A stretch of 64,000 bases of DNA, from NCBI GenBank assembly GCA_031316255.1, contig JALDQW010000001.1, positions 1,364,001 through 1,428,000 on the forward strand, given 5' to 3'. Each line of letters starts with the position of its first letter. The first letter of the stretch is position 1. Under the pieces are notes generated by a model. That model made no database searches, was not told where the DNA came from, and worked only from the letters and a program-made list of their open reading frames with translations. The stretch comes from Nitrosomonas sp. Lineage in GTDB: Bacteria; Pseudomonadota; Gammaproteobacteria; Burkholderiales; Nitrosomonadaceae. Both the position numbers and the translations under genes were made by a program. Below are positions 21,409 through 28,602 of this stretch, in pieces.

Positions 21409-22236
21409 ATGGACCTAGTTTTACTTTTTAAAGCGTTAATCCTTGGCATTGTTGAAGGGCTGACCGAATTTCTGCCGGTTTCATCCACCGGTCATTTAAT
21501 CCTGGTTGGCGATTTGCTGGACTTCAACAGCGACCGGGAAAAAGTGTTTATGATCGCCATCCAGCTCGGCGCGATTCTGGCGGTTTGCTGGGAATACCGT
21601 CAGAAAATCACCGATGTCGTGATGGGAATCGGCTCGGACAAATCGGCGCAACGCTTTGTCCTGAACCTGCTCATCGCGTTCATGCCAGCGGCCATCCTGG
21701 GTCTGCTGTTTATCGATGTGATCAAGCAGTATCTGTTTAATCCGTTGTCCGTTGCTACCGCGCTGGTCATCGGCGGGATTGTGATTTTATGGGCGGAACG
21801 GCGCGATCACAAAATTGAAGTCGAGCAGGTCGATGACATGGACTGGAAGCACGCACTGAAAGTCGGCTGCGCACAATGCCTGGCGTTGATTCCAGGCACC
21901 TCGCGCTCCGGCGCGACCATCATCGGCGGCCTGCTGTTTGGCCTGTCGCGCAAAGCTGCCGCCGAGTTTTCCTTTTTCCTGGCAATTCCAATCATGTTCG
22001 CCGCAACGTTCTACGACGTCTACAAAAACCGCGCCATTCTGGAGTTTAACGACATCGGCATGTTCGCCGTCGGCTTTGTCGCCGCATTTTTCAGCGCCCT
22101 CATTGCCGTGCGCGGCCTGATCCGCTTTATCAGCAATCATGATTTTACGTGGTTCGCCTATTACCGGATAATTTTTGGGTGCATCATATTGCTAACAGCG
22201 TATACAGGCGTTGTGGGGTGGTCGGAGTTTGGGTAA
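21409..22236 (+). CDS. uppP: Undecaprenyl-diphosphate phosphatase UppP (BacA)
   Basis: This 275-residue integral membrane protein has both family signatures: [19 protein letters not shown] near the N-terminus and [20 protein letters not shown] in the middle, which together form the active site. It recycles the undecaprenyl carrier lipid for cell wall synthesis. It starts 16 bases after thiC, so it may partly share that transcript. Confidence 0.97.
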   Translation: MDLVLLFKALILGIVEGLTEFLPVSSTGHLILVGDLLDFNSDREKVFMIAIQLGAILAVCWEYRQKITDVVMGIGSDKSAQRFVLNLLIAFMPAAILGLLFIDVIKQYLFNPLSVATALVIGGIVILWAERRDHKIEVEQVDDMDWKHALKVGCAQCLALIPGTSRSGATIIGGLLFGLSRKAAAEFSFFLAIPIMFAATFYDVYKNRAILEFNDIGMFAVGFVAAFFSALIAVRGLIRFISNHDFTWFAYYRIIFGCIILLTAYTGVVGWSEFG

Positions 22237-22281
22237 AGCGAAGGATGTGTAAATGGAAGTTCTAACCTTTACGCTGCTGAC

Positions 22282-22692
22282 ATGAAGCACGAAATGATCC
22301 TTCAATCCATTCTTAATTTCTATCCCGATATTCAAGGCGTCTATCTTTTCGGCAGTTACGATACCGGCAACGAGCGGCCGGACAGCGATATAGACCTGGC
22401 GTTACTTTTGCCTTTTCATTCCGCTGTCAGATCAAAAGATTTACCCTTATCGCCCTGCCGCGTTGATCTGGAAACAAAACTGGGACGTAACGTTGATTTG
22501 ATCAATTTGCGCATGACCAATACAGTTTTGCAAAATAAAATCCTGAATGCCGGACGGCTTATCTTCGTTCATAAGCCGGAAGCAATCCGTGAATTCGAAA
22601 TGCGTGTGCTGTCCGATTACCAAAAATTGAATGAAGAACGAAAAGATATTTTGGAAGACTTCCATCGCTCCGGACGCGCGTACAGAATATGA
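22282..22692 (+). CDS. mntA: MNT-type nucleotidyltransferase antitoxin (MntA-like)
   Basis: The 136-residue protein has the minimal nucleotidyltransferase signature GSYDTGNERPDSDIDLALL, i.e. GSxxxGxxxxxSDxDL, with a further acidic residue in NVDLINL. Such proteins pair with HEPN toxins (HepT) and in studied systems neutralise them by AMPylating the toxin tyrosine. The gene overlaps the HEPN reading frame by four bases. The partner is interrupted, so this antitoxin may now be without a target. Confidence 0.9.
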   Translation: MKHEMILQSILNFYPDIQGVYLFGSYDTGNERPDSDIDLALLLPFHSAVRSKDLPLSPCRVDLETKLGRNVDLINLRMTNTVLQNKILNAGRLIFVHKPEAIREFEMRVLSDYQKLNEERKDILEDFHRSGRAYRI

Positions 22693-23363
22693 ATGATACA
22701 CTGATGCAAAAGATTCAAAGTACCCAGCGGTGCATTCAAAGATCCCGGAAAATTTACCGGAAACATCAAAACCGCTTTTTGCAAGACCTTGATGCGCAAG
22801 ATGCCGCTGTTTTAAATTTGATCCGGTCTTGTGAACTGGCTATCGACATGGCCAATTACATTATCAAGAGAGATAAGCAAGCACTCTATCCATATGATAT
22901 TACCGGGCTCAGTGGGCTTGTCAGTGTACATGGCAAGGCGTGCCTTGCAGGAAATAGTGTTCATTGCCAAAAGACACAACGCAGTCCATGAGCGCTGACA
23001 AGCTCACCCACAGGGCGTTACCGTGGTGTCCTGCAGCCGTGTTACAGTACTTGAAAAGGGAACAACCCTTTCCTGTGTACTGTGCCTAGCTGCAGGACAC
23101 CACGGTAACGCTGTACCTGACACTATCATATGGATAGAGTGCTAAGTATTCCCACTTCCAGTGCAGAGAGCTTCGAACTGCTCGCCCGGAGTAACACAAT
23201 AAGCCACCAATTGGCGCAGCGGCTCAAGCAAATGGTCGGCTTTCGTAATCTCGCTGTACATGAATACCAGGAAATCGACTTTAACCGGGTTGTTGAAATT
23301 ATTGAACATGACCTTAATGATCTTGTGGCGTTTATGGATCGGGTCATGATGCTGAGCGAGTAG
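22689..23363 (+). pseudogene. hepT: HEPN toxin gene (hepT) interrupted by a 264-bp palindromic insertion
   Basis: The N-terminal half (22689-22878) reads as a HEPN domain: RCIQRSRKIYRKHQNR, then LNLIRSCELAIDMANYIIK. The C-terminal half (from 23142) continues in the same frame with SIPTSSAESFELLARS and KQMVGFRNLAVHEYQEIDF, carrying the RX4HXY ribonuclease motif as RNLAVHEY. In between lies a 264-base insertion with an in-frame TGA at 22989-22991. Removing it restores a normal-length HepT. The toxin is therefore probably inactive, although a fragment could be made from an ATG at 23130. Confidence 0.88.
22880..23143. mobile_element. MITE-like palindromic element inside hepT
   Basis: The ends are perfect 20-bp inverted repeats: AGCACTCTATCCATATGATA (22880-22899) and its complement (23124-23143). 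Inside is a second perfect 23-bp inverted repeat, 23015-23037 against 23089-23111, around a further imperfect hairpin. No transposase is encoded. The element is 264 bp, exactly 88 codons. The target duplication is unclear (TAAG is found on both sides but not symmetrically). The class is unknown; it must have been mobilised in trans. Confidence 0.82.
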
Positions 23364-23365
23364 TA

Positions 23366-23392
23366 TGTTAATGTGTAATGTGTAATGTGTAA
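23366..23392. repeat. Short tandem repeat AATGTGT x3
   Basis: Just after the hepT remnant, the 7-base unit AATGTGT is repeated three times in tandem (TTAATGTGTAATGTGTAATG and on). It is a simple sequence tract with no obvious role and lies between hepT and brnT. Confidence 0.8.
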
Positions 23393-23531
23393 AAACAAAT
23401 ATAGATGCTGGGTTCATGAATTCATCTCAATAGCATTGATTGTGTGTGAACGCAAGACCTGAACATCCCGCTAGAATTTTCAAGTGTTTTTGTTTTCTTG
23501 CCAGTTTTGTATATGATGGTAATATACGTTT

Positions 23532-23843
23532 ATGATTAACTGGGCACAAATATATGGTTTTGACTGGGATGAAGGTAATTCTCGCAAGAACATAGTGAAG
23601 CATGACGTTGGACAACTCGAAGCGGAGCAAGTGTTCTTTAACCAGCCAATCTTGATTTTGTCTGATTCTAAACATAGCCAAAGGGAAGCACGTTACCATG
23701 CGCTTGGCATTACCGATGATGCCCGATTGCTGCACGTTACCTTTACCCTACGAAATAATGGAAAATTGATTCGCATTATTTCCGCTCGTGATATGCACCG
23801 TAAAGAGAAATTTTTTTATGAACAAAACCAAAAAGATTCCTGA
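23532..23843 (+). CDS. brnT: BrnT-family toxin
   Basis: This 103-residue protein has the BrnT pattern: FDWDEGNSRKNIVKHDVG, AEQVFFNQPILILSDSKHS, REARYHALGITDDARLLHVTFTLR and IRIISARDMHRKEKFFY. BrnT folds like RelE and is a ribonuclease. A TTGTTT / TATGAT pair 16 bases apart at 23490-23517 is a plausible promoter directly ahead of the ATG. The antitoxin gene overlaps its 3' end, the usual toxin-first order for BrnTA. Confidence 0.92.
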   Translation: MINWAQIYGFDWDEGNSRKNIVKHDVGQLEAEQVFFNQPILILSDSKHSQREARYHALGITDDARLLHVTFTLRNNGKLIRIISARDMHRKEKFFYEQNQKDS

Positions 23844-24090
23844 TTTTAAAACAGAAGCTGAAGAGCGAGCTTTCTGGGAAAGCCATGATTCCAGTGATTA
23901 TGTTGACTGGTCCAGGGCTCAATCGACTTCTTTTCCCAACCTGAAACCATCAACCAAAACAATCTCGCTCAGATTACCTGAAGCGTTGTTGAATCGTATA
24001 AAGATTGAAGCAAATAAGCGTGATATGCCATATCAGTCTTTGATTAAGATCTGGCTCGCTAATGACGTAGAAAAAAGCCGTGGTTCTTGA
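23818..24090 (+). CDS. brnA: BrnA-family antitoxin
   Basis: This 90-residue protein starts at the ATG at 23818, inside the last codons of brnT. The N-terminal part (KIPDFKTEAEERAFWESHDSSDYVDW) is the BrnA toxin-binding region. The C-terminal part (KTISLRLPEALLNRIKIEANKRD) is a ribbon-helix-helix DNA-binding domain. It would bind BrnT and repress the operon. Confidence 0.92.
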   Translation: MNKTKKIPDFKTEAEERAFWESHDSSDYVDWSRAQSTSFPNLKPSTKTISLRLPEALLNRIKIEANKRDMPYQSLIKIWLANDVEKSRGS

Positions 24091-24510
24091 TGGTCCTGCG
24101 CGTCAAGTGATGTTGCAACATTCATTTTCCCTTTAACCGATAATAACTTGATGCCCTTATATGTCCCGGATTCCACAAGTTCTGTCCGGGCTACTTGCTG
24201 GTGACACAAAAACAGAGACCATTTTTATACTCGGCCGCAAGCCAGCAACCCTCAAGCGGCGCATGTTCAATAACAGTTTCGCACTGTATTTTCAGGATTT
24301 GGTCGCTGCGGGTGGCCCTGATCTGCATTATTGGTTACCATGACTTACTTGCTAGCGGATTATAGTTGATGCGTGCTATTGTTGGTGGTGTATACGGGAA
24401 TTGCAGAGTAACCGGGGTTTGGCTAAAGGGGAGTGTGTGTGAATGCAAGATTTGAACCCGATTCTACGATTCTAGGTGTCAATTAATTTTATGTTTATTG
24501 GGGATTCTAT
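24091..24510. other. Gene-poor stretch between brnA and a truncated gene
   Basis: No convincing gene is seen. A 60-codon frame at 24161-24343 has no ribosome site or recognisable domain and looks like remnant or chance sequence. A copy of the dispersed motif, as GAATGCAAGATTTGAAC, lies at 24441-24457. Confidence 0.4.
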
Positions 24511-24679
24511 ATGGAAAGTGGAAAACTTGAAAAAATCAAGTCTAGCGATTCAAAAAATGAAGTAGTCGCCCGTGTACCAAAAGAACAATTAAAATCACTT
24601 TTTTATTTGTTTGCTGGTAAACCAGATTCGAGAATTCAAGTATTTGAAAGTGCAGTCCATCTTAAACCAAATGACATAA
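24511..24679 (+). pseudogene. Small gene of unknown function truncated by the IS5-family element
   Basis: The frame begins MESGKLEKIKSSDSKNEVVA and runs through KEQLKSLFYLFAGKPDSR to HLKPNDI, where the insertion sequence starts. Beyond the element, bases 26015-26083 encode FINVVSSLVAAWMAAKYFPP and a stop in a plausible continuing frame, which looks like a C-terminal membrane segment. I infer one former gene of about 80 codons split by the element, with a small loss at the junction. The function is unknown. Confidence 0.6.
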
Positions 24680-26014
24680 GGGCATCTCTAAAAATTGATA
24701 TTACAAGACAGGGTAATTCAGGAAGGGAAGCCATTTTTCATAGTTAGTGTATAATAACACATTGTTTATTATAGTTAATAGTCATATTCACTGATATAGG
24801 ATTCCATCATGCAATTCAGTTTTTTTGACCTTGAAAATCGCTATGAACAGCTAAGCAAGCTAAGAGATCCGCTTGAAGAACTGAATCGCATGATCGACTG
24901 GAATTTATTCGCTGATCTTCTCAGGGAGACGACTACGAAGCCTAGGAAAAGCGCGGCTGGTCGCAAACCCTTTGATCGGGTGATGCTATTCAAGATGCTG
25001 GTATTGCAAAGAATGCATAATCTGTCGGATGACCAGTTGGAGTATCAAGTACGGGATCGATTGAGTTTCATGCGTTTTTTGGGGCTTGATTTGGCGGGGG
25101 TGGTACCGGATGCAAAAACGATGTGGGCGTTTCGGGAGGAGTTGAAGGAGAATCAACTGATTGAACGGCTATTTGCGAGATTTGCTGAATGTTTACGGGA
25201 GCTGGATGTTGAGCTGAAGTCAGGTCAGATCATTGATGCAACTTTTGTGACGGTTCCCAAGCAACGTAATACGCGTGAGGAGAACAAGATCATCAAGGAA
25301 GGTGCGATTCCGATTGAATGGGGGCAAAATCCTCACAAGCTGGCACAAAAAGACATTGATGCGCGTTGGACGAAGAAGAACAACGAATCGTTTTATGGTT
25401 ACAAAGATCACGTGAATGTGGATCAGTGTACCAAGTTGATAACCCATGGGAATTTACATCAGCGGAAGTTCACGATAGCCAGGTTTTGGCAGAAGTGCTG
25501 CAATCCCCTAAAGAGGGAGGGACTGATGTTTACGCGGATTCAGCCTATCGCAGCGAAGCACAGGAAGAAATTCTGGCTACTTCTGGACACACGAGCCGCA
25601 TTCACGAAAAAGGTGCTCGCAATCATCCACTCACGGACACGCAAAAGTTTGGCAACAAAAAGAAATCACAGGTGCGCGCACGGGTTGAACATGTATTTGG
25701 TTCGATGACGAATGAACTGGGTGGAATCACTATTCGTACCATAGGGCTTATGAGAGCAAAAGTACAAATAGGCTTGCTCAACCTCGTTTACAACATTAAG
25801 CGTGTGGTGACGTTGATTCGCAAAAGATGTTTCAGTTTCGACAGGGTTATTACGCCCAGAATTGCCTAAAATAGGAAAAACGAGAGGATAACAACCCAAA
25901 ACGCCTTGAACTGAGCAATAATCAAATTCTTGAACAGAAAAATATCGGGAATCGAACTAATCGTTCCCCGGCTTGGAAAAATTCTCTTTATATAAGGTAT
26001 TTTTAGAGATGCCC
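24680..26014 (+). mobile_element. IS5-family insertion sequence, copy 1 (1335 bp)
   Basis: The ends are 16-bp inverted repeats GGGCATCTCTAAAAAT. A second copy with the same ends, same length and apparently the same sequence lies inverted at 33574-34908. The left flank is ATAA but the right flank is TTTA, so no target duplication is visible here, unlike copy 2. That suggests loss or rearrangement at the right junction. The transposase is frameshifted. Confidence 0.93.
24809..25869 (+). CDS. IS5-family transposase in two frames (copy 1)
   Basis: The first frame (24809-about 25445) gives FDLENRYEQL, GRKPFDRVMLFKMLVLQRMH, DDQLEYQVRDRLSFMRFLGL and the first catalytic Asp in IIDATFV. After a -1 shift near 25440 the second frame continues with TSAEVHDSQVLAEVL, the second Asp in VYADSAYRS and the Glu in RARVEHVFG, ending at 25869. 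The DDE triad is thus split over two frames. No classic slippery heptamer is seen at the crossover, so this is either a damaged gene or an unusual recoding site. Copy 2 has the same break. Confidence 0.88.
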
Positions 26015-26326
26015 TTTATTAATGTAGTTAGCAGTTTGGTTGCTGCATGGATGGCCGCAAAATATTTTCCACCAATTTCATGAAAAACTTCTTTCTAGAA
26101 TCTACCCACGAAATTCGGCGTCACGTCAGGTCTTGCATTGCAACCTTCAAGCAGCGTACGGCACTCCGGATGATGCAGGACGGGGACGGCATTTCAAGTT
26201 TAGCAAACCAGAATCCCGGCCGCCGATCCCAAGAGCCACATATCTATACTAACAGCTTGAGATACGACTTGTCATCCTGCAAAATCCAATGGTAGTCCTT
26301 AATTCCATTTGACCCCAATTCCACAC
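26015..26326. other. Stretch between IS5 copy 1 and the parDE operator
   Basis: The first 69 bases look like the 3' end of the gene split by the IS. The rest has no convincing gene; frames at 26040-26295 lack domains and ribosome sites. One copy of the dispersed motif, GTCAGGTCTTGCATTG, lies at 26125-26140. Confidence 0.4.
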
Positions 26327-26346
26327 AAATGAACATATGTTCATTT
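26327..26346. promoter_or_regulatory. Palindromic operator upstream of parDE
   Basis: AAATGAACATATGTTCATTT is a perfect 20-bp palindrome, followed by another half-site (TGTTCAT). It is placed just ahead of the extended -10 TGCTACAAT, about 50-70 bases before the antitoxin ATG. This is the expected binding site for autorepression by a ribbon-helix-helix antitoxin. Confidence 0.75.
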
Positions 26347-26398
26347 GTTCATGTCATGCTACAATTTTATTGTGATTAATAGTGCAGGGAGAAAGGAG

Positions 26399-26650
26399 AT
26401 GATCCGTTTATCTATCGATCTGACGCCAGAGCAACATCAAAAGATCAAAGCCATCGCTGCTATGCAAGGCAAATCAATAAAGGAATATGTACTGAATCAA
26501 ATTCTGCCCACATCCTCCGATGAAGAAATGGCATTGCAGGAATTAGAGGCTTTTCTGGATGAACGCGCTAAATCAGTACAGACTGGAAAGGTAAGCCAGA
26601 AATCGGTTAAAGAAATTTTTCAGGAAGTCTATAGTGAAAGCGCCAAGTAA
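26399..26650 (+). CDS. parD: ParD-like antitoxin
   Basis: The 83-residue protein starts at the ATG at 26399 behind AAAGGAG. The N-terminus MIRLSIDLTPEQHQKIKAIA and GKSIKEYVLNQ form a ribbon-helix-helix domain; the C-terminal helix (LEAFLDERAKSVQ) would bind the toxin. The stop overlaps the toxin's ATG (TAATG). It probably represses its own promoter at the palindrome 26327-26346. Confidence 0.9.
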   Translation: MIRLSIDLTPEQHQKIKAIAAMQGKSIKEYVLNQILPTSSDEEMALQELEAFLDERAKSVQTGKVSQKSVKEIFQEVYSESAK

Positions 26651-26964
26651 TGCCAGATTACAGACTCACTACGCATGCTGAACAAGATTTGAGAGACATT
26701 GCTCGTTACACGATAGATAAATGGGGAATGGCTCAGACTGAACGTTATGAGGAAATACTGTCAAAACGATTCCAAGTGATTGCGCAGGGAGTTGTTACAC
26801 CAAGAACACTTTTAAAAAGAAGACCTGATTTACTGTTTACGCATTGTGAACATCATTATATTTTCTACCTGCAATCTGAAAACAGTGCGAATCCAATAAT
26901 TGTAGCAGTGCTGCATGAACGTATGGATCTCATCCGAAGGCTCAAAAATCGATTGGTAACATAA
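26650..26964 (+). CDS. parE: ParE/RelE-family toxin
   Basis: This 104-residue protein has the ParE pattern YRLTTHAEQDLRDIARYTIDKWG, ERYEEILSKRF, CEHHYIFYLQ and IIVAVLHERMDLIRRL. The ParE members studied poison DNA gyrase; RelE members cut mRNA on the ribosome. The pairing with a ParD-type antitoxin favours the first. The gene overlaps the antitoxin by one base and looks intact. Confidence 0.92.
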   Translation: MPDYRLTTHAEQDLRDIARYTIDKWGMAQTERYEEILSKRFQVIAQGVVTPRTLLKRRPDLLFTHCEHHYIFYLQSENSANPIIVAVLHERMDLIRRLKNRLVT

Positions 26965-27089
26965 AGCTGGCACTGCCATGATGTTGCGAATTAATTGCGC
27001 ATTCAGGTCTTGCAATACAACTCGCATTCGACTGCCATCACTCAATAGGCACCCCGGCGCAATTGTCGTGCAGGCTAGAATAATCGAAT

Positions 27090-27463
27090 AACACGAATCC
27101 GATACGCGCCTCTGCATTGTTTACGCTTCTTGTCTCTCTGGTAGCGACAGTCTCGTTTGAGTGCTTTTCCCGGTAGAATGAAGTGTTCCGCTCACTTCAC
27201 TCTTGCCGCGATAACCGCGATCACATACCGCTTGGCGGGCCGCTTTGCCACGCGATGTTTCAACATGCTGAAGTATTTCCGGCAACGTATGGCTGTCATG
27301 CTGGTTTTGTTCATGGCTGACAACGCCGACGATGATATTGCTTCGCGCTGTACAGGCGATTGATGCCTTGCTGCGGCAGCGTCCTGCTGAGCTCCCGTAT
27401 CAAAATACCCGCAATGGTTCTCAACCGTTTCAGCGCACGCTTGGCCTTGGCTGTTTCTTGGCG
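27090..27463 (-). pseudogene. Decayed IS5/IS1182-type transposase fragment
   Basis: Reading the minus strand, pieces of a transposase unlike the two complete elements are recognisable: RALKRLRTIAGILIRELSRT, then after a gap NIIVGVVSHEQNQHDSHTLP and AVCDRGYRGKSEVSGT. A frame change then leads to PGKALKRDCRYQRDKKRKQC. These are the familiar blocks around the second catalytic Asp (DRGYRG) of such enzymes. The fragment has at least one internal deletion and one frameshift, and both ends are missing. No terminal repeats were found. Confidence 0.78.
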
Positions 27464-27468
27464 TCAGT

Positions 27469-27568
27469 TTTCACCCCTATAGAGCCAGTCCAATTTCACC
27501 ATAATGGAACCAGTGAAATTTCACTATAATAGAGCCACTTAATTTTCACCATAATGGAGCCATTCGAT
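27469..27568. repeat. Four 25-bp tandem repeats
   Basis: Four units of exactly 25 bp follow one another at 27469, 27494, 27519 and 27544, sharing TTTCACC-TATA/TAATG-GAGCCA with about 70-80 percent agreement. There are no spacers, so it is not a CRISPR. Similar series of binding sites occur at the ends of some multi-repeat transposons, so this may be the end of a lost element. The decayed transposase ends six bases away. Confidence 0.85.
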
Positions 27569-28193
27569 TTGGTCGCATTGGCTGGATCTAGGGTTCGGAT
27601 TTTTTGTCACTGCTGGTTATCTGTTGATTTTTTATCTCCATTTTGTCTAACCTGAAAATTGCACCAGTTGCTGGAATTTAAACGCCGAATTGTTTTGAAT
27701 TGAGCGTGCTCGCGACCGCAGGCGCAGTTATTCTGCGGCTAAGAGAGCATGTGCGTTCAATTTAAAACAAGGCAAGTTAAAAACCAGCAAGTTACACCGT
27801 GGGGACAAACTGTACTTTTTCATCATTTAACGAAATGTAATCATAATGACGATTACAAGCTAAAACCTAACGTACTGGTGCAATATTCAAGTTATCGCCG
27901 TTAACGAATTTTAAGTCCTCAGTTTTCTGAAAATTAAACGATATCTGATAACCACACAGTACCAGAATCACTTTCATCACTCAGGGCGTAGCAATGCTTT
28001 CATCACTATTAACGCCAAAACAGCAACGCAAATAGTTTTTCAACGGACTGTTAAAGGAAAATTAGGATTTATCGTCATGATGAAATGCTCTGGCCAACAT
28101 GTGAAGAAAATCACATTCTAAACATTCAACTTCAAGTATCTTTTACTGAACTTGCAATTATGCAAGTTAATTTTAACTAAATGGAGCATTATT
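27569..28193. other. Non-coding region upstream of the first leader peptide gene
   Basis: There is no gene-like frame. It contains a large interrupted palindrome (27690-27770) and A/T-rich sequence leading to the peptide gene. Promoters for the export cassette probably lie here, but no clear -35/-10 pair could be chosen by eye. Confidence 0.5.
27690..27770. repeat. Large interrupted palindrome
   Basis: The left arm TTGTTTTGAATTGAGCG pairs, with few mismatches, with the right arm GCGTTCAATTTAAAACAA. Inside, CCGCAG (27717-27722) pairs with CTGCGG. Further out, TTGCTGG near 27668 and CCAGCAA near 27783 also pair. It could be a REP-like or MITE-like relic, or a terminator of whatever lay upstream. 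Confidence 0.65.
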
Positions 28194-28364
28194 ATGAATG
28201 AATTAACAATTAACGAACTTGAAAGTGTAGCCGGCGGTGCTTACTATTTTAGATGGTCAACAGCCCCGACGCGTACGTCAGATGAAGGAGTCGTAATGAA
28301 GGGTATTGAGCTTAAAGATGGCGGCTTCTATGATCACGACGAGGGCACATGTAATCCGTATTAG
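28194..28364 (+). CDS. Double-glycine leader peptide 1 (bacteriocin-like precursor)
   Basis: The 56-residue peptide starts at the ATG behind a GGAG site. Residues 1-15, MNELTINELESVAGG, match the double-glycine leader recognised by C39 peptidases (hydrophobic and acidic positions ending in VAGG). Cleavage would release a 41-residue, Tyr-, Asp- and Gly-containing cargo beginning AYYFRWSTAP and ending GTCNPY, with one cysteine. The HlyD adaptor and C39 exporter genes follow at 28603 and 29860. The cargo function (bacteriocin, signal or other) is unknown. Confidence 0.85.
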   Translation: MNELTINELESVAGGAYYFRWSTAPTRTSDEGVVMKGIELKDGGFYDHDEGTCNPY

Positions 28365-28375
28365 AGCTAAGCAAC

Positions 28376-28398
28376 GCCCCTTCTATGCCAGAGGGGGC
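28376..28398 (+). terminator. Hairpin between peptide 1 and the exporter genes
   Basis: GCCCCTTCT and AGAGGGGGC form a nine-base-pair stem (one G:T pair) with a five-base loop, 12 bases after the peptide stop. Only a weak T-rich stretch follows. It may act as a partial terminator, giving more peptide mRNA than exporter mRNA. Confidence 0.5.
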
Positions 28399-28602
28399 TT
28401 AAGAGTCTTGTGTTAAATTCATGGAACATGGAGATTGTATCACTTCTTTATCAATCAGTTACTTTATAAAACTTATTACTTGCACGTGATGTGGTGATGT
28501 GCAAATGCCCAGTCTTTTTTTTGTTTGTAGAAATCCATATTTTTGCGGCGCACTTTGTTAAACTGCGTGCGTGTGCATCGTAGATTTTTGTAAAACCTGT
28601 TC

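Noticed and set aside
24161-24343. 60-codon gene between brnA and the IS
   Set aside because: No ribosome site, no family, and no sign of conservation visible from the sequence.
25340-25360. Programmed frameshift at the A-rich run of the IS5 transposase
   Set aside because: The run is not positioned as a proper slippery heptamer in the first frame and lies upstream of where the second frame takes over.
26040-26295. Overlapping small genes after IS5 copy 1
   Set aside because: They overlap each other in different frames, include a dispersed motif and part of a split gene, and show no domain.
27469-27568. CRISPR array
   Set aside because: The 25-bp units are directly adjacent without spacers, and there are no cas genes.
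28194-28364. Lanthipeptide or other modified peptide precursor
   Set aside because: No LanM, LanBC, radical SAM or cyclodehydratase gene is nearby; the cargo has only one cysteine.
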